Part shown: piece after piece, positions 26,624 through 35,377 of the stretch | Layout: each line of letters opens with the position of its first letter | How positions within the stretch are numbered: position 1 is the stretch's first letter | NCBI RefSeq assembly: GCF_900115345.1 | Contig: NZ_FOWC01000001.1 | Coordinates: 248,001 to 312,000 of the forward strand | Direction of reading: 5' to 3' | DNA: 64,000 bases | Source of the DNA: Amycolatopsis rubida | Lineage (GTDB): Bacteria > Actinomycetota > Actinomycetes > Mycobacteriales > Pseudonocardiaceae | The notes under the pieces: generated by a model | The model's database searches: none | What the model saw: the letters and a program-made list of their open reading frames with translations, nothing else | What the model was told of the DNA's origin: nothing | Position numbers and translations under genes: made by a program

Positions 26624-27666
26624 CGGCGCGCCTGCCCGGTGGCAGCGGCCTCAAGCACCTTGCCCGCCAGCCCGGCCAGCGCGCCGCCGTCGAGCACCGG
26701 ACGCAGGCCGCGGCCGGCCACGTAGTCGTCGAACGCCTCGCGGGTGGTCCAGCGGGGCGTGTACCCGAACTCCTTCTTGAGCTTCGTGATGTCGACCGCG
26801 CGGCCGAAGTTCAGCAGCCGCACCTGGTCGGCGGAGAAATCGACCAGCCGCGCGCCGCGCAGCAGCTTCCCGACCGAGGGCACCACGCCGCGCGGCATCG
26901 GCAGCCCGACCCGGCCCGCCCGGCGGATCGCCTGCGACAGCGTGAGCACGCCCTCGGAGGCGACGTTGAACACGCCCGGCCGGTCTTCCAGCGTCGCCAT
27001 TTCCAGCACTGACAGCGCGTCTGACCCGTGCAGCAGCTGCAGCCGGGAGTCGTAGCCGAAGACCGTCGGCACGACCGGCAGCGAGAAGTACCGGGCCAGC
27101 ACGGTGTCGACCTCGGGGCCGATGATGTTCGCGAACCGGGCGAGCGTGATGATCAGATCCGGGCGGCGGCGGGCGAGGCCGCGCACATAGCCCTCCATCT
27201 CGACCGCGTCCTTCGCGTATCCGCTGGACGACGGCGGGATCAGCTCCGAATCCTCGGTGAACACCGCCTGCGAACGCGCGCCCGCGCCGTACACCGCGGC
27301 GCTGGACTTCACCACGAGCTTGCGCACCTTCGGCGCGCGCTGGCACGCGGCGAGCAGCCGCATCGTGCCGATGACGTTGACTTCCTTGACCGCGGCGCGC
27401 CGGCTCGGCCCGGCCGGATGCGCGGTGCACGAGGTGTGCACGACGGTGTCCACCTCGGCGCTGCTGATCACCTTCGCGATGAGCGGATTGCGAATGTCGG
27501 CGCGCACGAACTCGGCGCGGCCCATCCGCTGCTGGACGTCCTTGGCCGGCGGGGCGGTGTCGACGCCGATCACCCGCTCGAGATCCGGATGGGAGCCGAG
27601 CCGGGCGAGCAGCTTCCCGCCAAGGTCGCCGGCGACCCCGGTGACGAGCACGATGTTCGAGGCCAT
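26620..27666 (-). CDS. NAD-dependent epimerase/dehydratase family protein
   Basis: This extended short-chain dehydrogenase has 348 residues. The Rossmann motif is VTGVAGDLGGKLLARL, a conserved acidic GVDTA follows strand 2, and SSAAVYG precedes the active-site region. The usual YxxxK is not clear: the sequence reads SGYAKDAVEMEGY, so catalysis may be altered or the motif shifted. The C-terminal domain has NIIGPEVD and GVFNVASEG segments. It is translationally coupled to the acyltransferase gene. The sugar or sterol substrate is unknown. Confidence 0.88.
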   Translation of the reverse strand: MASNIVLVTGVAGDLGGKLLARLGSHPDLERVIGVDTAPPAKDVQQRMGRAEFVRADIRNPLIAKVISSAEVDTVVHTSCTAHPAGPSRRAAVKEVNVIGTMRLLAACQRAPKVRKLVVKSSAAVYGAGARSQAVFTEDSELIPPSSSGYAKDAVEMEGYVRGLARRRPDLIITLARFANIIGPEVDTVLARYFSLPVVPTVFGYDSRLQLLHGSDALSVLEMATLEDRPGVFNVASEGVLTLSQAIRRAGRVGLPMPRGVVPSVGKLLRGARLVDFSADQVRLLNFGRAVDITKLKKEFGYTPRWTTREAFDDYVAGRGLRPVLDGGALAGLAGKVLEAAATGQARR

Positions 27667-27875
27667 GGAACTCCCTGATCGGCAGCAGTGTGCAAGACGG
27701 AGTGATCACTGGGGGTGCGCGAACTTGCACTCGCTGGAAGCATCGCGCTGATGCACCTGCCATGTTACCGGCCCCGGACACCCTTCTGACCAGGCCTTAC
27801 CTCGTTTTTACGAGGGACGTCCGGATTGCGATACGCGCCTCACTCGATCGGGCGTACCCGGGCCCGAACATGAGT

Positions 27876-27904
27876 GTGGCCCGTCCAGGGACTGGACGGG
27901 CCAC
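27876..27904 (-). terminator. Rho-independent-type hairpin after the bS22 gene
   Basis: A perfect 13-bp stem (27876-27888 with 27892-27904) closes on a GGA loop. It lies 24 bp past the stop of the minus-strand bS22-type gene. No long U-tract follows. Confidence 0.8.
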
Positions 27905-27927
27905 GAAACGCTAGCCGCGCGGACGGC

Positions 27928-28029
27928 TCACTTGCCGGCCTTGCGCCGCTGCACGCGCGTACGGCGCAGCAGCTTGCGGTGCTTCTTCTTCGACATGCGC
28001 TTGCGGCGCTTCTTGATCACGGAACCCAT
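27928..28029 (-). CDS. bS22-type / AURKAIP1-COX24 domain small ribosomal protein (33 aa)
   Basis: This 33-residue, extremely basic peptide begins [19 protein letters not shown] and ends RRKAGK, with about 18 Lys/Arg. It matches the actinobacterial AURKAIP1/COX24-domain peptide that was found as protein bS22 in mycobacterial 30S subunits. The ATG at 28029 and TGA at 27930-27928 frame exactly 34 codons. It lies between the excisionase-type HTH gene and the epimerase gene, as in mycobacteria (Rv0500B position). A strong hairpin follows. It is too short for routine gene finders and easily missed. Confidence 0.92.
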   Translation of the reverse strand: MGSVIKKRRKRMSKKKHRKLLRRTRVQRRKAGK

Positions 28030-28216
28030 GGGCGCTCCTCTTGGTCGTCGGTCACGCTGCCCGGCGCAGCGTCCAACGGGTGGAGCGCACAGGCACGAGC
28101 GGTTTACCAGGCTACTAGCGTCCCGGCGCGGGCTGGTCGGCGGGCATGGTTTGACGCATGCCCGGCGACCCCCCGGACCCGGCCTCGCCGCCGCACTCGA
28201 CGGAGCGGCGGAGCCG

Positions 28217-28432
28217 TTATCCGACGTCGAAGTAAGCCCCTTGCAGATACTCGTGCACCGCTTTTTCCGGCACCCGGAAGGACTTCCCGACTCTGACCGC
28301 GGGAAGTTCGCCCGAATGCACCAGGCGGTACACGGTCATCTTCGAGACCCGCATCAGCGTGGCCACTTCGGCGACTGTCAAAAACTGGACCTGCCCTACC
28401 GCGGGCAAATCCTCCTTCTTGTTCGGCGACAT
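28217..28432 (-). CDS. Excisionase/BldC-type helix-turn-helix protein
   Basis: The 71-residue protein is a single winged helix-turn-helix of the MerR-like excisionase (HTH_17) type: [37 protein letters not shown], with a short C-terminal helix to YFDVG. Such proteins bind DNA as small dimers or filaments (as BldC does). The same gene type precedes the bS22 peptide in mycobacteria (Rv0500A). The ATG at 28432 is chosen because it begins the conserved region; an open frame upstream lacks coding character. A 12-bp palindrome lies just upstream and may be its own operator. Confidence 0.88.
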   Translation of the reverse strand: MSPNKKEDLPAVGQVQFLTVAEVATLMRVSKMTVYRLVHSGELPAVRVGKSFRVPEKAVHEYLQGAYFDVG

Positions 28433-28909
28433 GTTTACCGCGTCCTTCGACACGTGTCGCGCCACGAGGCTTCCCCACCTGTGGTATCGACACGCACGTG
28501 CTCTTCCGAGGGTAGCGGGACAGGTGGGACTCGTGCGACGCCTGTCACCAGGATGGGCCCTCACCAGGGGCTTCGCGTAGCCCGGACGGCGCAGCGGTAT
28601 CCGGTTTGCCGGATTCGGCCGATCGTCCACTCCAGCGCCGGGGGCACTGAACGGACCAGTGCACCCGCCGCCGCCCTCCTTCGAGCCCGAGCCCGAACCA
28701 CTCCAATGGCACCTAGCCGTTGCGTGCGGGCTCTCTCCGCTCCCGCCGACGGCCGGGCCGCGCTCGGCCAGGGACAACCCTCGCCACTGCGCCAGCGGGG
28801 GCCACGCGATGCCGAGGTGCGCCAAAAAGCCCCGACGAGCACCGCTCCCGCGAACCGCCCCACACCGCGCTGCTGAAAAACCCCGTTGAGGCGGTTCGCG
28901 CACAGGCGA
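28433..28909. other. Intergenic region between proC and the excisionase-type gene, with 12-bp palindrome
   Basis: No gene is supported in these 477 bp; open frames here have no family features. The palindrome CGACACGTGTCG (28448-28459) lies 16 bp upstream of the HTH start and could be an autoregulatory site. The rest holds the promoter of that gene and otherwise nothing I can name. Confidence 0.45.
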
Positions 28910-29722
28910 TCAGTTTTCGTGGGCGCGGCCCAGCTCCTCCGAACGGTCACGAGCGGCCTCGATCGCGTCGAGCAGTGCCGCGCGCACGCCGTGCTTCTCC
29001 AGTTCGCGGATCGCGTTGATGGTCGTCCCGGCCGGGGACGTCACCGCCTCGCGCAGCAGCACCGGGTGGTCCTGGCCCTCGGCCAGCATCTTCGCCGCGC
29101 CGACCGCCGACTGGATGATCAGCTGCCCGGCCAGCGCGCGCGGCAGGCCGAGCAGGATGCCCGCGTCGATCATGGCCTCGACCAGGTAGAAGAAGTACGC
29201 CGGACCGGATCCCGACAGCGCGGTGACCGCGTCCTGCTGCCGCTCCGGCACCTCGACGACCTGGCCGACGTGCGACAGCAGCTCCTTGACCGTCGCGAGG
29301 TGCGCGGGCGTCGCGTGCTTGCCGGGTGAGATCGCGCTCATCGCCTCGCCGACCAGCATCGGAGTGTTCGGCATCACGCGGACCACCGGCACCCCCGAAG
29401 CGAGGCGGCGTTCGTACAGCGCGGTCGGCAGTCCCGCGCACAGCGAGACGACCAGCGACGCGGTCCCGAGCAGCGGGGCCAGCTCGTCCAGCACCGGCTC
29501 GATGTCCTGTGGCTTCACCGCGACCACGAGGATGTCCGCGCGCCGGGCCGCGTCCGCGACGGTCGCCGCTTTCATGCCCGGATAGCGCGTCTCCAGCTCG
29601 CGCGCCCGCTGTTCGTACCGCTCGGTGAAGAGCAGGTCGCCTGGCTCCTGGCCGCCGTTGAGCAGGCCCGACAGCAGGGCTTCGCCGATCTTTCCCGCAC
29701 CCAGCACCGCGATGACACTCAT
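28910..29722 (-). CDS. proC: Pyrroline-5-carboxylate reductase
   Basis: ProC reduces pyrroline-5-carboxylate to proline with NAD(P)H, the last step of proline synthesis. The 270-residue protein has the N-terminal Rossmann motif IAVLGAGKIGEALLSGL, the VAVKPQ segment, VRVMPNTPMLVGEAMSA, and the C-terminal dimerisation signature beginning SGSGPAYFFYLVEAM, with SPAGTT near residue 230. I chose the ATG at 29722 because the family begins at this Rossmann strand. The gene is monocistronic or follows the thioesterase gene about 110 bp upstream. Confidence 0.96.
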   Translation of the reverse strand: MSVIAVLGAGKIGEALLSGLLNGGQEPGDLLFTERYEQRARELETRYPGMKAATVADAARRADILVVAVKPQDIEPVLDELAPLLGTASLVVSLCAGLPTALYERRLASGVPVVRVMPNTPMLVGEAMSAISPGKHATPAHLATVKELLSHVGQVVEVPERQQDAVTALSGSGPAYFFYLVEAMIDAGILLGLPRALAGQLIIQSAVGAAKMLAEGQDHPVLLREAVTSPAGTTINAIRELEKHGVRAALLDAIEAARDRSEELGRAHEN

Positions 29723-29831
29723 GCCGTCGCCTCCGTGCGCAGTTTCACGCTGGTTGCGCTGGAGGCGACGCCATGAATCGCGATGATTCGCTTGCAAGCT
29801 GCGCTCATGCGGCCAGCGTGCCAAACGCGGC

Positions 29832-30662
29832 TCAGCCGCCCGGTGCCGGGGCGAGCGCCAGCTGCCGCACCTGTGCGACGAGCCTGCCCTGGGCGTCCAC
29901 GACGGTCGCGTCCGAGTCGAACCACGGCTCGTGCACCGAGCGCGATTCGACGAGGATCCGCAGCCAGCCCGGGGCCGGACGGGTGCGCAGCAGCGAGGTC
30001 ATCTGGACGGTCGGGGCCCATCCGTGCCTGCCGAGGTTCGCCACCACCGGCGGGTTGAGGTCCCCCGCCAGCAGCGAGAAGTACACGTCGGGCTGGCCAA
30101 CGCGCGGACGCGCCCACATCCGCAGCCGGGGCGGGTCGCCGGTGCGTCCGGACAGGAATCCCGCGGTCGCCGGATCCAGGCGGACGTCGCAGGCGGCAGA
30201 CAGGTGGAACGGGCCTTCCGGAGTGTCCTTGCCGAGCTGCGGCGCGCTCGACGGCGGTTCGGCGGGCATCTGCGGCAGGTCCGTCCATTCGGAACGGCGC
30301 ATCGGCAACCGGCCGACCGTGACCCTCGCCTCGACGCAGGCCCGGCCGCGCTGTTCGAGCGACACCGCGACCACCGAAACCCGGCGGCCGACCTTGCGCA
30401 CGTCGGCGCGCAGCAACACCGGGCCGAGCGCGGGCGCGTGCAGGAATTCGGTGCTCACCGCGAGCGGATCGACCGTCGCGTCCCCGCGCTCGTGCAACGC
30501 GGCGGCGGCGGTTTTTGCCAGCAATGCCACCAGGAACCCGCCGTGCGGATGGACCCCGATCGACCATTCCGCACGCAGCGTCGCGGTGAACGTGCCGTCC
30601 CCGAGCGACCGCACTGAGGTGGCCCCGTCGAAAGCGGTCGCGGTGTCGTCGGCCGCGCTCAC
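29832..30662 (-). CDS. Thioesterase family protein (double hotdog)
   Basis: The 276 residues look like two fused hotdog domains of the acyl-CoA thioesterase TesB/4HBT_3 type. The first holds HPHGGFLVALLAKTAAAAL and LAVSTEFLHAPALGP, the second LNPPVVANLGRHGWAP and FDSDATVVDAQGRLVAQ. These enzymes hydrolyse acyl-CoA; chain length cannot be judged. Start is the GTG at 30662. It lies between proC and the isomerase gene, matching the Rv0499 position in mycobacteria. Confidence 0.82.
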   Translation of the reverse strand: MSAADDTATAFDGATSVRSLGDGTFTATLRAEWSIGVHPHGGFLVALLAKTAAAALHERGDATVDPLAVSTEFLHAPALGPVLLRADVRKVGRRVSVVAVSLEQRGRACVEARVTVGRLPMRRSEWTDLPQMPAEPPSSAPQLGKDTPEGPFHLSAACDVRLDPATAGFLSGRTGDPPRLRMWARPRVGQPDVYFSLLAGDLNPPVVANLGRHGWAPTVQMTSLLRTRPAPGWLRILVESRSVHEPWFDSDATVVDAQGRLVAQVRQLALAPAPGG

Positions 30663-30823
30663 GGACGACCGGCCACGGCGATACGGCGCGTGGAACCGGG
30701 TCCGGCGAAATCTGGAGACGGCGATGGCAACGAGGTCACGCCCGCACTTTACGGTGCCCGGCCGCCTTTGCGAGCCGAGCCGGGCAGGGACCGCCCGGAC
30801 AGCCGAGCAAGATCACCCGCGGA

Positions 30824-31627
30824 TCATTGCCCCAGATGCAACCGGGCGAACAGCAGCGCTTCGGCCAGCGCCCGGGCCCGCGACGCTGTGTCGGTGGCGT
30901 GGCGGGTGTTGACCTCCAGCACTACCTGCCCGGAAAAGCCGTCACTGACCAGCTTCTCCAGCAATTCCGCACACGGCTGCCCGCCACGCCCCGGAATCAG
31001 GTGCTCGTCCTTCGGAATCCCCGTCCCATCCGCCAAATGGACGTGGCTCAACCCCGCCCCCATCCGGTCCGCGAGCGCCAGCGCGTCCATCCGCGCCGCG
31101 GCCGAATGCGACAGATCCAAGGTGTAGTGCCGGAATCCGACGTCCGTGGGATCGATCGAGGGCCGGAAAGCCGACACGCGCGCGTCACGCGAACCGCCGG
31201 GCGGGCGGACCTTGAACATGTTCTCCACTGCGATGTCCACGCCGCTGGCGTCCTCCAGCTCGTCCACCAGATCGCCGAACGCGTCGCCATACCGCCGCTG
31301 CCAGCGGAACGGCGGATGCACCACGACCGTGCGCGCGCCGAGCTCCAGCGCGGCGTCCACGGAGCGGCGCAGGCGCACCTCCGGGTCCGGCGACCAGATC
31401 CGCTGCGTGATCAGCAGCGAAGGCGAATGCACCGACAGCACCGGCATCCCGGTACGCCGCGACCAGCGCCGGATCGCCGAGACGTCCTGGCTGATCGGAT
31501 CCGCCCAGACCATGACCTCGACGCCGTCGTAGCCAAGATCGGCGGCCAGCTCGAAGGCCGCGCCCGCGCGCAGCGGCCACACCGAGGCGGTGCTCAGACC
31601 CACGGGGACGGGCGCGCTCTCACTCAC
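30824..31627 (-). CDS. Sugar phosphate isomerase/epimerase family (xylose isomerase-like TIM barrel)
   Basis: The 267-residue TIM-barrel protein carries the metal-site pattern of the AP-endonuclease-2/IolE superfamily: LGYDGVEVMV, VVHPPF, the IAVENMF glutamate, YTLDLSHSA aspartate and histidine, LSHVHLADG and the late LEVN glutamate. It is expected to bind a divalent metal and isomerise a small sugar or related compound. The exact substrate is unknown. Start is the GTG at 31627, 34 bp after the stop of the preceding Pro-rich membrane-protein gene's neighbour region. It corresponds to Rv0498 by position. Confidence 0.87.
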   Translation of the reverse strand: MSESAPVPVGLSTASVWPLRAGAAFELAADLGYDGVEVMVWADPISQDVSAIRRWSRRTGMPVLSVHSPSLLITQRIWSPDPEVRLRRSVDAALELGARTVVVHPPFRWQRRYGDAFGDLVDELEDASGVDIAVENMFKVRPPGGSRDARVSAFRPSIDPTDVGFRHYTLDLSHSAAARMDALALADRMGAGLSHVHLADGTGIPKDEHLIPGRGGQPCAELLEKLVSDGFSGQVVLEVNTRHATDTASRARALAEALLFARLHLGQ

Positions 31628-31661
31628 GCGCCCATCCTGCCCCAGCGTCCTCGGCGGCGAG

Positions 31662-33368
31662 CTACTTGGCCACCAGCAACAGCGCCGCGGGCGACACCGT
31701 CACCACCAACCCGACGAGAATCGCCAGCAGGGTCGTCTGCAGGTCCTCGGCGCGCCGGATCTTCCGCACGATCCAGACCAGCGCGACGATCACCAGCAGC
31801 GCGCCCACGAGCGCGGCGGGCGCGAGGTTGACCCACAGCCAGTTGAAGCCCAGCCACACGGCGGCACCGCCGACGACGCCCAGCGCGAGCTGTCCGGCCA
31901 GCGTCAGCCACTGCTTGCCCGCGGACACTGCGGGTTCCGGCTCGGCTTCGGTCTCCGGGGCGTCGGCTTCCTCGGGGTAGTCGTCGTACTCGTCGCCTTC
32001 GGCGTAACCCTCGGCGTGCTCGTAGCCCTCGGCGTGCTCGTACCCGTAGCCGTCGTCGCCCTCGAAGTCCGGCTGGTCCTCGGGGTAACCGGACGGCTCG
32101 GCGAATTCGCGCTCGTACTCGGCCAGGTCGTCCTCGGCCGGGTCCTTGCCGCCCGGCGCGAACGGCATCGGGGCCGGGTAGCCCGCGGTCGGCGGGCCCG
32201 CGTCGTAGTCCGCCGCGGCGGGCGGGTACTCGTCCTCGTAGCCGTCGTCGACGTAGTCGTCCTCGGCGTATCCCTCCGCCGGTTCCGGCTCCGCACCAGC
32301 GGGCGGGACCGCTGGCATCATGCCGACCTCGGTGTCCTCCAGCTGCTCCGCCTGCCGGCGCTGACGCCAGCCGACAAGACCCGCTGGCGGCGCGTCCTCG
32401 GTGCCGCCCTCGGCGGGCGGACCGTCGATCGCGTCGAACTGCTCGGTGTGCGGCTCCTGCTTCGGTGCCGGACGGCGGGCCGGGGCACGCCGCGGCCGGT
32501 TGGGCGGAGCTGCCGGAGCACCGGGGGCCGGGAACGCACCGCTCGCCATCGGCGGTGCGGGCGGTTCCGGGGCATCGCCGTCGAGACCGTCGAGGCGGGC
32601 GGCCAAGCCGCCGTCCTGAGGCGGGGGCGGCGGAGCCTGCGGGGCCGGTCGACGGCGGACTGGCGGCACCGCGCCGCGGGTCTCCTCGTCGGCGGCCTGC
32701 GGACGCGGCGGACGGCCGCGCGGCGGCACCGGCATCTGCCCGGATTCCTGCGGCGGCGCGGGCGGACGCGCGTATCCGGAGTCCTGCGGCGCGGCGGGAC
32801 GCAGGTAGCCGGTGCCCTGCGGACCGGCCGCGGGCGGCGCGGGGCGGGCGAACTGGCCCGACTCCTGCGGCGGCGCGGGCGGGCGCACGTAGGCCGAATC
32901 CTGCTGGCCGTTGGCGGGAGGCCGCGGGTACTGCCCGGACTCCTGCGGCGGAGCCGGGGGACGCACGTAGGCCGAGTCCTGCTGGCCGTTCGGCTGCGGA
33001 GCCGGGTACTGGCCGTTCATCGGCGGCGGACCGGATTCCTGCGGCACGGGGTACTGGCCCGAAGGCTGCTGCCCAGGACGCGGGTACTGGCCCGATTCCT
33101 GCGGGCCGGGCCGCTGGGCCGCGTCCGGACGGCGGCGGCCGCCCGGGGGGCGCGAAGGAGGCGGTGGGGTGCCGCCCTCGGACGCCACCCGGTCGATGAT
33201 CGCCTGCGGTCCGGTGTCGGTGAGGCCCGAGCGCCGCGGGGCGGCCTCGTCCTCGTCATCGGCCGCCCTGCGCCTGCGTCGCCGTCCGCCGTCGACCTGC
33301 TGCCCGTGCTGGGCGAGCAGTTCGGCCACGGTCTTCTGGGGCTGGTCGCCGCCGGTCTGGTCCGTCAT
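31662..33368 (-). CDS. Proline-rich repeat membrane protein (Rv0497-like)
   Basis: The 568-residue protein starts with a basic segment (GGRRRRRRAADDEDEAA) and a conserved-looking GPQAIIDRVASEGG. About 150 residues of Pro/Gln repeats follow (QDSAYVRPPAPPQESGQ units), then an acidic Tyr/Glu/Asp stretch (residues about 370-480, with YEHAEG repeated). Three membrane segments close the C-terminus (about 490-565). The mycobacterial counterpart at this position is a shorter membrane protein, so the central repeats look expanded. The N-terminus is probably cytoplasmic. The ATG at 33368 is preferred over upstream codons. Function unknown; it lies between ppx and the isomerase gene. Confidence 0.8.
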   Translation of the reverse strand: MTDQTGGDQPQKTVAELLAQHGQQVDGGRRRRRRAADDEDEAAPRRSGLTDTGPQAIIDRVASEGGTPPPPSRPPGGRRRPDAAQRPGPQESGQYPRPGQQPSGQYPVPQESGPPPMNGQYPAPQPNGQQDSAYVRPPAPPQESGQYPRPPANGQQDSAYVRPPAPPQESGQFARPAPPAAGPQGTGYLRPAAPQDSGYARPPAPPQESGQMPVPPRGRPPRPQAADEETRGAVPPVRRRPAPQAPPPPPQDGGLAARLDGLDGDAPEPPAPPMASGAFPAPGAPAAPPNRPRRAPARRPAPKQEPHTEQFDAIDGPPAEGGTEDAPPAGLVGWRQRRQAEQLEDTEVGMMPAVPPAGAEPEPAEGYAEDDYVDDGYEDEYPPAAADYDAGPPTAGYPAPMPFAPGGKDPAEDDLAEYEREFAEPSGYPEDQPDFEGDDGYGYEHAEGYEHAEGYAEGDEYDDYPEEADAPETEAEPEPAVSAGKQWLTLAGQLALGVVGGAAVWLGFNWLWVNLAPAALVGALLVIVALVWIVRKIRRAEDLQTTLLAILVGLVVTVSPAALLLVAK

Positions 33369-33516
33369 ACCGTGCTGTCCAAAGCGCGCTCGGGGTTGGT
33401 TGTGGTCACTCGGGCACACCTGCCTCCGGAGCCGCGCGCAATCGACACCGTGCAGTGCATGTCCGTCACCTCTTCACCGTGCCTGGTCTTCGTCGGCCAA
33501 GTCCAGTCCGCTGCTG

Positions 33517-34500
33517 TCACCGGTCCTCCCCGCTCGCCGAAACGCCGGCGGCCGCTGCCCCAGTGTCGTCCGCCCCGTTGGCATGGTCCAACCGGCGCAG
33601 GATGACGCCCTCTCGCAGCGCCCAGGGGCAAATCTCCAACTCGGTCAGGGAGAGCGCCCGCATCGCGGCCTGCGCCACCAGTGCACCGGCCACGAGCTGG
33701 TGCGACCGGCTCCCGCTGACGCCTTCCAGCTGGGCCAGATCCGCGGCGGTCATCCGCGAAATGAAGGCGATGAGCTGGCGAAGGGCAGTGTCAGTGAGCG
33801 TACGGCGCACGCGGGGGCCCGCCGCCGAGGGGGCCGCCCCGGTCAGCCGGGCGAGCGAGCGGAACGTCTTGGAGGTCGCCACGACCCGGTCCGGCAGGCC
33901 CTGTCCGGCGACCTTCTTCGCGAGCCCGGCGAACTGGTCCTCCAGCCAGGCCGACGTCGCGACTACCTCGGAACGCGTGGGCGGGTCGTTGCGGAAGCGG
34001 GTGCGGGTGGTGCGCCCGGCGCCCAGCGGAAGCGACTCCGCGAGTTCGGGTTCCTCGTCGCGACCCATCGCGACCTCGAACGAACCGCCGCCGATGTCCA
34101 GCACCAGCAGTTTCCCGGCCGACCAGCCGTACCACCGGCGCACCGCGAGGAAGGTGAGCCGCGCCTCGTCCTCGCCGGACAGCACGCGCAGGGTGACGCC
34201 GGTCTCGGCGCCTACCCTGGCCAGCACCTTCGCCGAGTTCTTCGCCTCACGCACCGCGGACGTCGCGAACGCCAGCACGTCCTCGCAGCCGAGCCGCGCG
34301 GCCGCGGCCTTGGCCGATTCGACCGCCCGCACCAGGCCGTCCTCGCCGGGACGGCTCAATTCGCCGGACCCGGTGAGCTGCTCGGCCAGCCGCAGCATCG
34401 TTTTCTCGGAGTGCATCGGGGTCGGGTGGGCGCCACGGTGGGCGTCCACCACGAGCAAGTGGACGGTGTTGGAACCGACGTCGAGTACCCCTAGGCGCAC
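33517..34500 (-). CDS. ppx: Ppx/GppA exopolyphosphatase family protein
   Basis: The 327-residue protein has the actin-like ATPase fold of the Ppx/GppA family: VLDVGSNTVHLLVVDA at the N-terminus, FATSAVREAKNS, VLSGEDEARLTF with the catalytic glutamate, and VLDIGGGSFEVAMG. It lacks the C-terminal HD-like domain of long E. coli enzymes, as do the short actinobacterial ones. It should cleave polyphosphate and/or pppGpp in the cytoplasm. The GTG at 34500 precedes RLGVLDVGSN. It follows the regX3 gene after a long hairpin, so polyphosphate metabolism and phosphate signalling lie side by side here as in mycobacteria. Confidence 0.92.
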   Translation of the reverse strand: MRLGVLDVGSNTVHLLVVDAHRGAHPTPMHSEKTMLRLAEQLTGSGELSRPGEDGLVRAVESAKAAAARLGCEDVLAFATSAVREAKNSAKVLARVGAETGVTLRVLSGEDEARLTFLAVRRWYGWSAGKLLVLDIGGGSFEVAMGRDEEPELAESLPLGAGRTTRTRFRNDPPTRSEVVATSAWLEDQFAGLAKKVAGQGLPDRVVATSKTFRSLARLTGAAPSAAGPRVRRTLTDTALRQLIAFISRMTAADLAQLEGVSGSRSHQLVAGALVAQAAMRALSLTELEICPWALREGVILRRLDHANGADDTGAAAAGVSASGEDR

Positions 34501-34618
34501 GAGGATTCAGCGTACCGGTCCCAGTGCCAGGTCTCGAAACTGTAACCAACTCCACTCGGATCTACATCAACTCAGCGTGCGCGACCCGGCACGGTGTGCG
34601 GTGAAACCCGGACAAAAG

Positions 34619-34669
34619 CCGTGAAGGACTCTTTGAAGGAATCAGATTCCCTCAAGGAGTCCTTCACGG
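34619..34669. terminator. Long hairpin, GTGAAGGACTC family copy A, after regX3
   Basis: Outer arms CCGTGAAGGACTC (34619-34631) and GAGTCCTTCACGG (34657-34669) are perfect. Inside, GGAATC pairs with GATTCC and TTGA with TCAA with small mismatches. It lies 19 bp past the regX3 stop, so it probably ends the senX3-regX3 message. Confidence 0.8.
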
Positions 34670-34687
34670 ACGGTCCGGGAGGGCGGC

Positions 34688-35377
34688 TCAGGTCTCGAAC
34701 TTGTAGCCGAGCCCGCGCACGGTCACCAGGTGCCGCGGCGAACCCGGGTCCGGCTCGATTTTCGAGCGGAGCCGCTTCACGTGGACGTCGAGCGTCTTGG
34801 TGTCGCCGACGTAGTCCGCGCCCCACACCCGGTCGATCAGCTGGCCGCGGGTGAGCACCCGGCCGACATTGCGCAGCAGATACTCCAGCAGGTCGAACTC
34901 CTTGAGCGGCAACGAGACCTCGCCGCCGTCCACGGTCACCACGTGCCGTTCGACGTCCATCCGCACCGGCCCGGCCGACAGCACCAGCGGCGCGAGTTCG
35001 CCGTCGCTGCCCGGTTCGCCGCCGCGGCGCAGTACCGCGCGCACCCGCGCGATCAGCTCGCGCGCGGAGTACGGCTTGGTCACGTAATCGTCGGCGCCGA
35101 GTTCCAGCCCGACGACCTTGTCGATCTCGCTGTCGCGCGCGGTCACCATGATCACCGGCACCGCGGAGCGTTGCCGCAGCTGCTTGCAGACGTCGGTGCC
35201 GCTCATCCCGGGCAGCATCAGGTCGAGCAGCACGATGTCGGCGCCGTTGCGGTCGAACTCTTCAAGCGCCTGCTGGCCGGTCACCGCGACTGCCGCGGTG
35301 AAACCCTCCTTGCGCAGCAAGAAGGCGAGCGGGTCGGCGAAGGACTCTTCGTCCTCGACTATGAGAACCCTCGTCAC
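34688..35377 (-). CDS. regX3: Two-component response regulator RegX3
   Basis: This OmpR-family regulator has 229 residues. The receiver domain carries the acidic pair in VEDEES, the phospho-acceptor D52 in LLDLMLPG and the KPYSARELIARV lysine. The winged-helix DNA-binding domain (about 130-229) has LPLKEFDLLEYLLRN and HVKRLRSKIE with VRGLGYKFE. It pairs with SenX3 and in mycobacteria and relatives governs the phosphate-starvation response. The GTG at 35377 follows GGAGGAAACCT and overlaps the senX3 stop by four bases. A long hairpin follows the stop. Confidence 0.95.
   Translation of the reverse strand: MTRVLIVEDEESFADPLAFLLRKEGFTAAVAVTGQQALEEFDRNGADIVLLDLMLPGMSGTDVCKQLRQRSAVPVIMVTARDSEIDKVVGLELGADDYVTKPYSARELIARVRAVLRRGGEPGSDGELAPLVLSAGPVRMDVERHVVTVDGGEVSLPLKEFDLLEYLLRNVGRVLTRGQLIDRVWGADYVGDTKTLDVHVKRLRSKIEPDPGSPRHLVTVRGLGYKFET

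Noticed and set aside
31590-33605. 671-codon plus-strand frame opposite the Pro-rich membrane protein
   Set aside because: It is the antisense of the repeats, and only the minus-strand frame has membrane helices and a conserved neighbour order.
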